The notes under the pieces were generated by a model that did no database searches, was not told the origin of the DNA, and saw nothing but the letters and a program-made list of their open reading frames with translations. A stretch of 10,597 nt of DNA from SLJN01 sp964505385 (GTDB taxonomy: Bacteria > Bacteroidota > Rhodothermia > Balneolales > Natronogracilivirgulaceae): NCBI GenBank assembly GCA_964505385.1, contig CAZDIA010000076.1, positions 1 through 10,597 on the forward strand, given 5' to 3'. The translations under genes were made by a program, and so were the position numbers. Positions 1 to 6,795 of the stretch are shown here, one piece after another; the stretch's first letter is position 1, and each line of letters begins with the position of its first letter.

Positions 1-837
1 CACTTATTCTGGGATCCGCTGCCTTCCGGGCAGTCGCAAGAAATTGCCGCTGCCAATCCTGACTCTTCTGCTCAGCAAGCCGAAGCGAGCTCAACCGGGC
101 AAAGGTCTTCGGTTCCCTGGTCAGAAGTACAAAGTGTGAGTGAGCTGCGCATGGCTTTAGCCGGCCAGAGCAATGAAGAGCTGCTCTCCACCCTTGATCG
201 GCACATTTCCGATCTGCCGTCCGAATTGCAACCCTGGGCTGATGTGCTGCGCATCGAAGCGTGGCAGCAGCGGGGCAACCACAGCCAGGCTGTTGAGTAC
301 GGGGAGGTGCTGTTTAACCAATCCGGCCGGCCGGAAGCTTTGCGCCGCACCACCGGCCGCCGGCTGTTTTACAGCTACCTGCAGCTGTCCGGTAAACAAG
401 CACAAGCCGAGGAGGTGATTGCATCGCTTAAGGCTCTCGAAGACCCGGAAGCCGAAGACGGTCAGCTCACCGCTCTGCTGGAGCGCTACAGCGACGGGCA
501 GGCATCAGGGGAGGAAGAAGGTGAACTTGCTGATGCTGAATCCGCTGAACCGGAAAAGCTCACCGTGGAAAACTACCCCAATCCGTTCAACCCGGTTACC
601 ACCATCACGTTTGACCTTCCGGAAGATGCCCATGTGGAATTGGCTGTTTACGATGTGACCGGACGTCGCGTGGCTACGGTAGTTGACGGACGGCACACCT
701 CCGGCACCCACCAGGCCGGCTGGGACGGCTCCGATGCGGCCAGTGGTACCTACCTGTACCGGCTTCAAATCACAGAGACCGAAGCATCCGGTTCCGGCCA
801 GCAGGTCAAAACCGGAACCATGACGCTGGTGAAATAA
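1..837 (+). CDS. T9SS-secreted protein with helical repeat region and C-terminal sorting domain (5' partial)
   Basis: The reading frame is open from the first base, so the start and any signal peptide lie outside the window; 278 residues are visible and the stop is TAA. Three parts can be seen. The first 45 residues are Ser/Ala/Gln-rich and look like a linker. A helix-rich stretch (roughly residues 46-165, with repeated Ala/Leu/Glu patterns such as QAVEYGEVLF and QAQAEEVIASLKAL) resembles TPR-type repeats. After an acidic linker, residues 191-278 (bases 571-834) form a type A T9SS sorting domain: NYPNPFNPVTTI, then VYDVTGRRVATVVDG, then W-DG-SGTYLYRL and a terminal GTMTLVK. In known systems this beta-sandwich directs export across the outer membrane and is then cleaved, leaving the protein released or attached to the cell surface. 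The function of the mature part is not recognisable. The domain call is firm; the TPR-like reading is inference. Confidence 0.9.
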   Translation, partial: HLFWDPLPSGQSQEIAAANPDSSAQQAEASSTGQRSSVPWSEVQSVSELRMALAGQSNEELLSTLDRHISDLPSELQPWADVLRIEAWQQRGNHSQAVEYGEVLFNQSGRPEALRRTTGRRLFYSYLQLSGKQAQAEEVIASLKALEDPEAEDGQLTALLERYSDGQASGEEEGELADAESAEPEKLTVENYPNPFNPVTTITFDLPEDAHVELAVYDVTGRRVATVVDGRHTSGTHQAGWDGSDAASGTYLYRLQITETEASGSGQQVKTGTMTLVK

Positions 838-851
838 AAATTACCGAAATC

Positions 852-887
852 AAAAAACTGCCCGTGAGCCGGTGTGGCTTCGCGGGC
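852..887 (-). terminator. Rho-independent terminator, probably bidirectional
   Basis: GCCCG (860-864) pairs with CGGGC (883-887), and a G-T pair plus AGCC/GGCT extends the stem around the loop GGTGT (871-875). Read on the minus strand, the hairpin is followed by AG and then six T residues (complement of 852-857), the classic intrinsic-terminator layout. It would end transcripts from the DUF4175 gene, although that gene stops about 260 bases earlier. Read on the plus strand, it sits 22 bases after the T9SS-gene stop and is followed by AT-rich but not T-run sequence, so it may also serve that gene less efficiently. Confidence 0.65.
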
Positions 888-1019
888 ATTATATATGTGG
901 CGCACGCCACGGTGATGCAATTGTACAGTGCTACCCCAAGTTCCTTTCACCATTTTATATGATCCACATTCAGAGATTGTACTTGCAACATGAGTTACGG
1001 CTTGCAACCGTTTTTATCA

Positions 1020-1071
1020 TTTGAAGTTTGATTTTGTCGTGACACAAAACATCAAACCTCAAACGTCAAAC
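1020..1071. repeat. Imperfect inverted repeat merging into (NTCAAAC)3 heptamer array
   Basis: Bases 1020-1032 (TTTGAAGTTTGAT) are complementary to 1051-1063 apart from one A/C mismatch. Inside this, TTTGT (1033-1037) pairs with ACAAA (1044-1048), leaving a loop CGTGAC and two bulged bases. The right arm also reads as three direct seven-base units, ATCAAAC, CTCAAAC and GTCAAAC (1051-1071), followed by AAAC. The hairpin therefore looks like an inverted pair of TCAAAC-type heptamer arrays. Whether it is a dispersed genomic repeat cannot be decided from one copy. Confidence 0.55.
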
Positions 1072-1105
1072 AAACTTTCCCGGCAATTCATAACACCTGT
1101 TGCAA

Positions 1106-1123
1106 CTACAAAGGTTTTTGTAG
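1106..1123. other. AT-rich hairpin just downstream of the DUF4175 gene
   Basis: CTACAAA (1106-1112) and TTTGTAG (1117-1123) form a perfect seven-base-pair stem with loop GGTT, beginning 22 bases past the stop codon of the DUF4175 gene on the minus strand. The sequence beyond it on that strand (TTGCAACAGG) is not T-rich, so it is at best a weak terminator or a 3'-end stabilising structure. Confidence 0.35.
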
Positions 1124-1145
1124 AAAGTTAAATTAAATCCACTCC

Positions 1146-4100
1146 CTACTCATCTTCCTCCTCCGGCAGCTCCTCTTCCATTTCCGTTTCAAGCAGGCGG
1201 AAGTAGGCTTCAATCAGCCGCTGGTAATCTTCGCTGAATCGGGTTTGTTCGGCTTCTTCGATGCTCGAGCGCAGATACTGGCGTAGTTCGTCAATAGTGA
1301 AATCCGAAGTTTCGCCGGCTTCGTATTCTTCTGCGGTTTCACCGGCGCGTTCTTCTTCATCCTCATCTCTCTGCTGCATAGACTCCTCTGTTTCCAGCAT
1401 TCGGGAGAGAATATTTTGCTGGCGTTCCACCATGATCTCATCGGTCTGGCCGCCCCGCAGCTCACGGATGGTCTCTTCCATCTCCTCGTTAATCCGCTCC
1501 ATTTCACTTAGAGCTTCATCCCCCGAATCGAGGCCGCCGCGACGCTGAAGTTCTTCAAGTTGTTCGCGTATACGGTTTTGCTGCTCGGCAATCTGCTCAA
1601 GGCGTTCCATCTCATCCTGGGTAAGCCGTTCCCCCTGCAGGTCATTGATAAAATCGTCTATCTGCTGGTTAAGCTCCTGCTGATCCTGTGACATTTCCTG
1701 CATTTGCTCCACCATCTCCTCCATGCTCATATCACCACCGCCGCCACCGTTCATCTGGTCTTCAAGCTGATCGATAAGATCGGCAAGCAAACTGCTGAGC
1801 CTGTTCATTTCACCGAGAGCGTTTCGCTCGGCAGAGCTCGCTCTTGAACCGTCGCGATCAACGAGGTAGTCGGTTGCATGTTCAATGTAACGCTGCACTT
1901 CGCGCTGGCGGTCACTTACCTGGTTCGGAAATTGCGGTACCTCTGAGGCTACCTGCCGCAGGGAATCTGTAAACTGGTTGAATTGTTCGCCGATGTTGCG
2001 CTGGCGCCGTGCCTGATCTACGAAAGCGGGACTGTTGTCGGAAAGCTCAGCGGTTTCCAGTGTCACTTCCTCCTGGGTGGTTGAAAGCTGTATAAGCCCG
2101 CCGAGAATCGTTTTCAGAGAAGCGATATTAACTTCAATCTGCTCCTGCTGCATCGACTCCCTGGTTTCGTTGAAAGTATCGGAAAGCTGCTGCATCTGGT
2201 CGCGCATTTCCTGCTGATCCTGTCGCATCTGGTCCTGATCCGCCCCGTCCTGCTGCATCTGTTCAATATTCTGATCCAGCTGATCTTTTAATTCGTCAAT
2301 TTGAGGGGTCATTTCCTGCTCAAACTGCTGCATGTGCTCCTGATGGCGATCCGGACCGTCTTCACCAATTCCGTCGAGCTTTTCGGATATATTCTCCATC
2401 TCCTCACGGATACTCTCCTGCTGCCGCACCTCCTCGTCACCAAGTTCTTCACTGTCGATGATATCTTGCTCCTGCATGCCAAGATCTTCCATGAGCTGCG
2501 CCATATTGTCAAGATCGGCATTGAGGCGGAGTTGCTTAAACAGTTCAACTGTACGCTCCAGCCGGTCGCGATAGCGATCTTCATCAAATTCGAATTCATC
2601 AAGAGCTTCCCTGAGCTGGGATTGATCCATATCCTGCAGATTTTCCTGAAGCTCCTGCAGCTGCTGCATCAGATCCGGATCATCAATCTCGCTGATCAAA
2701 TCGCTAAGCTCTTCATACATTTGCCGGGTGTCTTCAGAAAGGTTGCCTCTTTGCTCAAGCTCCTGGGTAAGTTCGTCAAATTCACGCTGGAGATCTTCAA
2801 CTTCCTGATCAATACCCTCTCGCTGATCCTGCATTTCATCAAGGATCTGAGATTGCTCCCAGTCATCATCAGGGTTTTCACGGACTTCCTGGCGGAACCG
2901 ATCCATTTCATCCCGGAATTGGTTGTATTGCTCCTGTATCTGATCAAATGATTCGCTCATATCCCGTTCGCGCTCATCCTGCTCGGTGAGCTGTTCGGCA
3001 AGGGATTGGATGGAAATAGTCTGCGGAGCGCTTTCCGATGTCTGGGGGCCGGTCACTACGTTATTATCACTGACCTCAATCCAGTAAGTAAGCCGGTCCA
3101 TACTGCTCAGCCCGATTTCATCAAGGTCCCATTCGTGATCTTCAATAGCTTCGGTACCCGCCGGCACCTCAAGATCCACTGATCCGGTGATCGGCTCATC
3201 AACATACGCTTTGTTAAGTTCGTAATGCAGTGAGACGGCCGTAAATCCGAAGTCATCAGTTATCTCATAGACAAGATCAACCGGCATCGCTGTGGATAGC
3301 GTCAAATCCTGCTCCGGACTCAGTATTTCTGCGGTCGGGCTGCGGTCTTCGCGCAACTCAATCTCAAAATTGAACCCGTTGCGGTTGGTTAGTTCGTATT
3401 CATCCTCGAGATAAAATCCAAGCGTGTCAGCTTCCATCAGCTCATGTGAAGCGGTAAGAAGGGAGTCATCATCTTCTGCCGGGCTCAGATCAATGGAATC
3501 ACCTTCTACAGCGGAAAAATACTGAGCCTGCGTTAACGCCTTATTCGGCAAGGCTTCAATTCGCAATTCTGAGCCGGGGAATGCCTCAATCCGGCTAAAC
3601 GGGTAGGTGTAGGATTCCGATTCCAGCCCGGTATATTCCGGTGGATGCACTTCAACGGTGAGATCACGCAGACGCGGCAACTGCTCCACTTCTACCAGAA
3701 ATTGCTCACTCTCGTACCCGTCGAGTTCAACATAATAGAATAGGTCATTGAACAGCTCAACACCGGGTGCGGCAAAAACACCATCTTCAGTTTCCTCAAG
3801 GCTCCGGCGGCGAAAATCGGACTCTTCCTCAGTTCGCATCGCCATCTGCATCTCATCGGGGATGTTTCCGTCAAACCGGATTTTCATCTCAAATTCACCG
3901 CCCTGTTCGATGGTAGTGTTGCCGGGTTCCACGGTAAAATCATAGGGGATGGGGCGTTCAAACTCAGACCAGAATTGCGCGTAACGCTGTGTGGAGTCGG
4001 ATGCAAACAACAGTGGAATTAACAGGAGCGCAGCACCGACGGCCAGTGAGGAGCGTCCGGCGATTTTAAGCTTGTGAAGCTGGTGGTTGGAAATGAATTT

Positions 4101-4538
4101 CTGTAGATGCTCCGATATTTCATCCTGATTCAGCCCCGCCTGGTTTTGCCTGAGTGCGGCCTCACGCAGCGGACTTGTATCACCCCGGCTGTTTTCAAGT
4201 AAATCCAGGGTGTGCCGCAGAGGATGGAGTTCATGAACAGCCGTAAACCGGCGATAGAACGCTTTAAAAGATTCGGTTTGATAATACCGGTTTAAAAGGA
4301 ATGCAGTGGCCGCGGTCACTCCGGCGATGGCTATCCATATAATGGTTTTGCCTGTGGATGAGAGATAGAAAAAACTCTCAAGCGCAATTCCCAATGAAGA
4401 AGTTGCAAGAAAAACTGCAACAGCAATGCTGATTATTGCCGTTAACCGGCTGTTGCGCAGTCTGGTATATTCCCGGGATACAAGATTGCGAAATATTTCA
4501 GCATCGGGAAATTGATTGTCGGGCCGCGGTGTGCTCAC
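1146..4538 (-). CDS. DUF4175 family membrane protein with very long acidic coiled-coil tail
   Basis: 1130 residues from a GTG start; no other start fits, because an in-frame TAA lies seven codons upstream and AGGTAA sits 7 bases ahead of the GTG. The N-terminal part has three hydrophobic segments (about 33-55, 65-83 and 162-180) with a soluble helical stretch between the second and third. Residues about 195-510 look like successive beta-sandwich modules facing the periplasm (YDFTVEPGNTTIEQGG; LTVEVHPPEYTG; the ITDDFGF motif near 426-432; YWIEVSDNN near 485). Residues about 512-1120 are almost entirely Gln/Glu/Asp/Arg/Met-rich heptad-like coiled coil, broken near residue 929 by a run of five glycines, and end in an acidic EELPEEEDE tail. 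The order of membrane helices, Ig-like modules and Q/E-rich helices matches DUF4175 proteins of Bacteroidota and Alphaproteobacteria. Their biochemical role is unknown; an envelope-spanning structural role is inference. From memory, homologues often sit near MoxR/Bat-type genes, but none is in this window. Confidence 0.88.
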   Translation of the reverse strand: MSTPRPDNQFPDAEIFRNLVSREYTRLRNSRLTAIISIAVAVFLATSSLGIALESFFYLSSTGKTIIWIAIAGVTAATAFLLNRYYQTESFKAFYRRFTAVHELHPLRHTLDLLENSRGDTSPLREAALRQNQAGLNQDEISEHLQKFISNHQLHKLKIAGRSSLAVGAALLLIPLLFASDSTQRYAQFWSEFERPIPYDFTVEPGNTTIEQGGEFEMKIRFDGNIPDEMQMAMRTEEESDFRRRSLEETEDGVFAAPGVELFNDLFYYVELDGYESEQFLVEVEQLPRLRDLTVEVHPPEYTGLESESYTYPFSRIEAFPGSELRIEALPNKALTQAQYFSAVEGDSIDLSPAEDDDSLLTASHELMEADTLGFYLEDEYELTNRNGFNFEIELREDRSPTAEILSPEQDLTLSTAMPVDLVYEITDDFGFTAVSLHYELNKAYVDEPITGSVDLEVPAGTEAIEDHEWDLDEIGLSSMDRLTYWIEVSDNNVVTGPQTSESAPQTISIQSLAEQLTEQDERERDMSESFDQIQEQYNQFRDEMDRFRQEVRENPDDDWEQSQILDEMQDQREGIDQEVEDLQREFDELTQELEQRGNLSEDTRQMYEELSDLISEIDDPDLMQQLQELQENLQDMDQSQLREALDEFEFDEDRYRDRLERTVELFKQLRLNADLDNMAQLMEDLGMQEQDIIDSEELGDEEVRQQESIREEMENISEKLDGIGEDGPDRHQEHMQQFEQEMTPQIDELKDQLDQNIEQMQQDGADQDQMRQDQQEMRDQMQQLSDTFNETRESMQQEQIEVNIASLKTILGGLIQLSTTQEEVTLETAELSDNSPAFVDQARRQRNIGEQFNQFTDSLRQVASEVPQFPNQVSDRQREVQRYIEHATDYLVDRDGSRASSAERNALGEMNRLSSLLADLIDQLEDQMNGGGGGDMSMEEMVEQMQEMSQDQQELNQQIDDFINDLQGERLTQDEMERLEQIAEQQNRIREQLEELQRRGGLDSGDEALSEMERINEEMEETIRELRGGQTDEIMVERQQNILSRMLETEESMQQRDEDEEERAGETAEEYEAGETSDFTIDELRQYLRSSIEEAEQTRFSEDYQRLIEAYFRLLETEMEEELPEEEDE

Positions 4539-4542
4539 TGGA

Positions 4543-4548
4543 TTACCT
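4543..4548 (-). promoter_or_regulatory. Ribosome binding site of the DUF4175 gene
   Basis: AGGTAA on the minus strand lies with its AGG 7 bases before the GTG at 4538. It supports the GTG start and is one of only two recognisable Shine-Dalgarno sequences in the window. Confidence 0.6.
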
Positions 4549-4655
4549 GTTTGATTTTAAATACACATCGTGCTTAGTACTCAGGTTTAACGATTCAAGT
4601 TCCCTCATAATGTACGTAATATCGCGCTATGATCAATCTAAACGCGTTTTTACAA

Positions 4656-4672
4656 ACCGGTTAACATCCGGT
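4656..4672. promoter_or_regulatory. Small inverted repeat upstream of the DUF4175 gene
   Basis: ACCGG (4656-4660) and CCGGT (4668-4672) flank TTAACAT, overlapping the palindrome AACCGGTT (4655-4662). It lies 118-134 bases before the DUF4175 start and 49-65 bases after the hydrolase stop. It could be a protein-binding dyad or a weak hairpin between the two transcripts; with no T run it is not a convincing terminator. The 182-base gap suggests that the DUF4175 gene has its own promoter, but no clear promoter consensus was found. Confidence 0.25.
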
Positions 4673-4720
4673 GCCCTGCTGATTACGTAAATGGCAAAAA
4701 CCAAATTTGACAGCACATGC

Positions 4721-5596
4721 TTAAGGCAATTCGCTAAGAGTAAGCCCTTCACCCATTTTATAATTTTTCCCTTCTTTTTGAACCGTAATTACTTCTTGCT
4801 GCGCATCATGTTCCATAAATAAGTAGACCGGGGTGGATTCGCATTCCGGGAGAATTTCCATTTTTTCTTCCAGCGTGTATACCGGCCTCATGTCATATCC
4901 CATTACCCATGGAACCGGAATATGGGCAAAAGTGGGGAACAGATCACCGGCATACATGAGATGTGTGGTTCCGACGGTGAGATAGGGCAGCTGCTGCCCC
5001 AGTGAGTGCCCGATTACGATACGGTGTGTGAGGCCGGGCTCAAATTCATGGCCTTCATCAATCAATTGAAGATTGTCGCTTTCGGCAAGGGGTTCGATGT
5101 TCTCCTTGAGGAAACTGGCTTTTTCTCTCATGTTGGGATTAGTGGCTTCCTCCCACTGCTTTTTGGTAACCCAAAGTCTCGCTTCGGGAAAAACAATTGT
5201 GGACTTACCGTCTACATAATCCGTGGTTCCGCCGCAGTGATCAAAATGCAGGTGGGTAAAGATGATGTCAGTGATATCTTTACGCGAGAAGCCGTGATAG
5301 GAGAGAGAATCATCGAGGTTATATTCGGATGTATCCAAACCGTAGATGGATTCAAATTTTTCATCGAACTTGTTGCCGATGCCGGTGTCAATCAAATAAT
5401 TGCGGCCGGTTTTGTGTGACCGGATCAACAGACAGCGGAGAGCCATATGGATGCGATTTTTGTCATCAGCGGGTATTTGTCTGGACCATAAGGTTTTGGG
5501 GACAACACCGAACATCGCTCCGCCGTCGAGTTTAAACCGACCTGCATCAATAGTATAAAGTGAAAAATCATCGTAATGACGTGAAGTAAGATCCAT
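4721..5596 (-). CDS. Metallo-beta-lactamase-fold hydrolase, YtnP/AHL-lactonase-like
   Basis: 291 residues from ATG with no clear Shine-Dalgarno site. The zinc-site motif HLHFDH (H115, H117, D119, H120) is intact, as are the later ligands H197 in GHSLGQ, D217 in YAGDL and H263 in MEHD, so a binuclear metal centre is expected. The N-terminal half, with GVVPKTLW, IPADDKNRI, the core strand LLIRS and LIDTGIG, resembles the YtnP-type lactonase branch and methyl-parathion-hydrolase-like enzymes. No signal peptide is visible, so it is probably cytoplasmic. Hydrolysis of a lactone such as an acyl-homoserine lactone is known for relatives but cannot be assigned from sequence; other ester or lactone substrates are equally possible. 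It is the last gene of a likely three-gene minus-strand operon, 41 bases after the LON-domain gene, which suggests control by the MerR-like regulator at the operon head. Confidence 0.9.
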   Translation of the reverse strand: MDLTSRHYDDFSLYTIDAGRFKLDGGAMFGVVPKTLWSRQIPADDKNRIHMALRCLLIRSHKTGRNYLIDTGIGNKFDEKFESIYGLDTSEYNLDDSLSYHGFSRKDITDIIFTHLHFDHCGGTTDYVDGKSTIVFPEARLWVTKKQWEEATNPNMREKASFLKENIEPLAESDNLQLIDEGHEFEPGLTHRIVIGHSLGQQLPYLTVGTTHLMYAGDLFPTFAHIPVPWVMGYDMRPVYTLEEKMEILPECESTPVYLFMEHDAQQEVITVQKEGKNYKMGEGLTLSELP

Positions 5597-5637
5597 GATT
5601 TTTAAGATTTTCTGTATCTGTTAATTGTTATTCGATT

Positions 5638-6267
5638 TTACGAATCCGGAAAGTTTTTGAAGTGCCCGTTGGTTTTGATTTTTTCTTTCATGGTTTCATA
5701 AGCTTTTACTCTGGGCATGATTTCCTTCATATGATCGCGAATTAATTCCAACCTCTCCCGCTCGGATCGCAACTCAAGAAGCTGCTGCTTCTGCTTGATG
5801 GAAAATCCGATTTGGTGGGCGAAATCATAAGAGACAATCGGTTTTTTCGGCTCTTCGATATCAAGCTGACTTTGAGCGACTTTCATGAGCTCATCATACA
5901 GTTCGGAGGTCTCTTTTTTCAGATCTACCAGCGGATCATTCAGGTCTTCCACAAAGTCATCAAACTCTTCCGTCTCACCCCTCAAATAGCTTTTAGATTC
6001 ATCAAACTTGTGGATATAGCAGCGGTTTTTTCCTCTGCAAATAATATCCATCTTGCCGTCGGAGTATTTTTGGGATACTTCCACTATCTCAGCCAGGCAG
6101 GCTACGCGCGGCAATCTTGAGGAGTATTTGGCAACTACACCGAACGGCTCCTCATTTTGCAGACAGTAGTTCATCATCTCCCGGTAACGATTTTCGAAAA
6201 TGTGCAGAGGAATCGTCTCACCGGGGAACAGTACCAGTTTTAAAGGGAAAAGTGGAGTCCAGTTCAT
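5638..6267 (-). CDS. Stand-alone LON substrate-binding-domain protein
   Basis: 209 residues from ATG at 6267; a GTG directly before it at 6270 would add one residue, and I favour the ATG because neither has a clear ribosome site. The start carries the LON-domain hallmark: LFPLKLVLFPGETIPL, then HIFENRYREM and GVVAKYS. A beta-barrel part follows, with AEIVEVSQKYSDGKMDIICRG, and then a helical C-terminal part with LLELRSERERLELIRDHM. This corresponds only to the substrate-recognition domain of Lon protease. The AAA+ ATPase and Ser-Lys protease domains are absent by design, since about 200 residues is normal for this stand-alone family. Its role is poorly known; adaptor-like or ligand binding is inference. 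The gene begins about 11 bases after the MerR-like gene stop and ends 41 bases before the hydrolase, so the three are probably co-transcribed. Confidence 0.9.
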   Translation of the reverse strand: MNWTPLFPLKLVLFPGETIPLHIFENRYREMMNYCLQNEEPFGVVAKYSSRLPRVACLAEIVEVSQKYSDGKMDIICRGKNRCYIHKFDESKSYLRGETEEFDDFVEDLNDPLVDLKKETSELYDELMKVAQSQLDIEEPKKPIVSYDFAHQIGFSIKQKQQLLELRSERERLELIRDHMKEIMPRVKAYETMKEKIKTNGHFKNFPDS

Positions 6268-6278
6268 CACTCACATTC

Positions 6279-6599
6279 TCATATTCGTCTCAACAAATCA
6301 TCCAAAAAAACACGAACTTTTTGCAGGTCATTTACGAGTGAAGCAGGAATTTCGGATGATTTTTTATCTTGAGTTTCCTCAAGAGCTTTACGAGCACCAG
6401 CCGTGCTGTATTTTTGATCTACTATCAACATCTTCAATTTACAGATCAATTCCAGGTCGGAATCGGTGTATGTGCGTTTGCCGGCACGGTTTTTGGCTGG
6501 GGAGAGCTGATCAAATTTCTGCTCCCAGTACCGCAAAACATGAGGCTCCACTCCCACAATCTGGCTAACTTCTCCGATACTATAATACAATTTTTTCAT
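6279..6599 (-). CDS. Small MerR-type transcriptional regulator
   Basis: 106 residues from ATG. Residues 6-72 form a MerR winged-helix domain: YSIGEVSQIVGV is the helix-turn-helix start, HVLRYWEQKF holds the conserved RYWE recognition segment, and NRAGKRTYTDSDLELI is the wing and following helix. Residues 88-106 (SLVNDLQKVRVFLDDLL) can form the short dimerisation coiled coil. There is no effector-binding domain and no cysteine cluster, so it is not a metal or redox sensor of the MerR/SoxR type; it belongs to the short orphan MerR group. It heads the operon with the LON-domain and hydrolase genes and faces the glycosyltransferase gene across a 196-base divergent region containing two strong dyads. 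Control of either or both directions is a reasonable inference. Confidence 0.9.
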   Translation of the reverse strand: MKKLYYSIGEVSQIVGVEPHVLRYWEQKFDQLSPAKNRAGKRTYTDSDLELICKLKMLIVDQKYSTAGARKALEETQDKKSSEIPASLVNDLQKVRVFLDDLLRRI

Positions 6600-6632
6600 T
6601 TATAGCGGGATCGTGTTATGTTTACATTGCAG

Positions 6633-6654
6633 GCGAACCGTTACCCGCGTTCGC
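6633..6654. promoter_or_regulatory. Candidate operator dyad upstream of merR-like gene
   Basis: GCGAAC (6633-6638) and GTTCGC (6649-6654) form a perfect six-base inverted repeat with a 10-base spacer, 22 bases overall. MerR-family dimers bind dyads of about this size. It lies 34-55 bases upstream of the merR-like start and directly abuts TTGATA on the minus strand (6655-6660), which could be the -35/-33 element of that promoter. Autoregulation is inference. Confidence 0.4.
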
Positions 6655-6731
6655 TATCAACATATTAGTTTCGGTTCAGATTCTGAAATATATTATTTTT
6701 CCGCAAGTATTATACAAACCAGACAGCAGTA

Positions 6732-6761
6732 TTGAAACAGCTGCTGTTTTGTAATTATCAT
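6732..6761 (+). promoter_or_regulatory. Candidate promoter with dyad in the spacer, ahead of the glycosyltransferase gene
   Basis: TTGAAA (6732-6737) and TATCAT (6756-6761) are spaced 18 bases apart. Across and after the upstream hexamer lies a perfect dyad, AAACAGC (6735-6741), T, GCTGTTT (6743-6749). An operator in a slightly long -35/-10 spacer is the arrangement used by MerR activators. The classical Bacteroidota -7 element TAnnTTTG was not found here. The site is 35 to 64 bases before the GTG start of the glycosyltransferase. The dyad is certain; promoter and regulator assignment are inference. Confidence 0.35.
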
Positions 6762-6795
6762 AAATAATCAGGTATTACAACTTAATTAGTGCTAC

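Larger units (their letters stand above)
838..1145. other. 308-base convergent intergenic region
   Basis: No coding frame here looks real. The region separates two genes that end towards each other. It holds, in order, a terminator-like hairpin (860-887), a short direct repeat CTTGCAAC (982-989 and 1001-1008, with TTGCAAC again at 1100-1106), an imperfect long hairpin that runs into a heptameric TCAAAC array (1020-1071), and a 7-base-pair AT-rich hairpin (1106-1123). I see no convincing small RNA gene. Confidence 0.6.

Noticed and set aside
997..1015. ACGG/CCGT hairpin followed by a T run as a plus-strand terminator
   Set aside because: The stem is only four base pairs with a seven-base loop, too weak for an intrinsic terminator, and the hairpin at 860-887 already lies nearer the upstream gene.
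2301..2951. 216-residue Leu/Ile-rich reading frame on the plus strand, resembling a membrane protein
   Set aside because: It is antisense to the Glu/Gln/Asp-rich coiled coil of the DUF4175 gene, whose reverse complement naturally reads as Leu/Phe/Ile-rich codons. It has no recognisable motif, and the opposite strand has a clear family match.
4702..4709. Palindrome CAAATTTG followed on the minus strand by GTTTTTG as a terminator for the hydrolase operon
   Set aside because: The palindrome is AT-rich with no loop and could not form a stable hairpin, so it does not qualify as a terminator.
5006..5419. 137-residue reading frame on the plus strand
   Set aside because: It lies wholly opposite the hydrolase gene, which has all metal-ligand motifs in the other strand; no motif or ribosome site supports the plus-strand frame.
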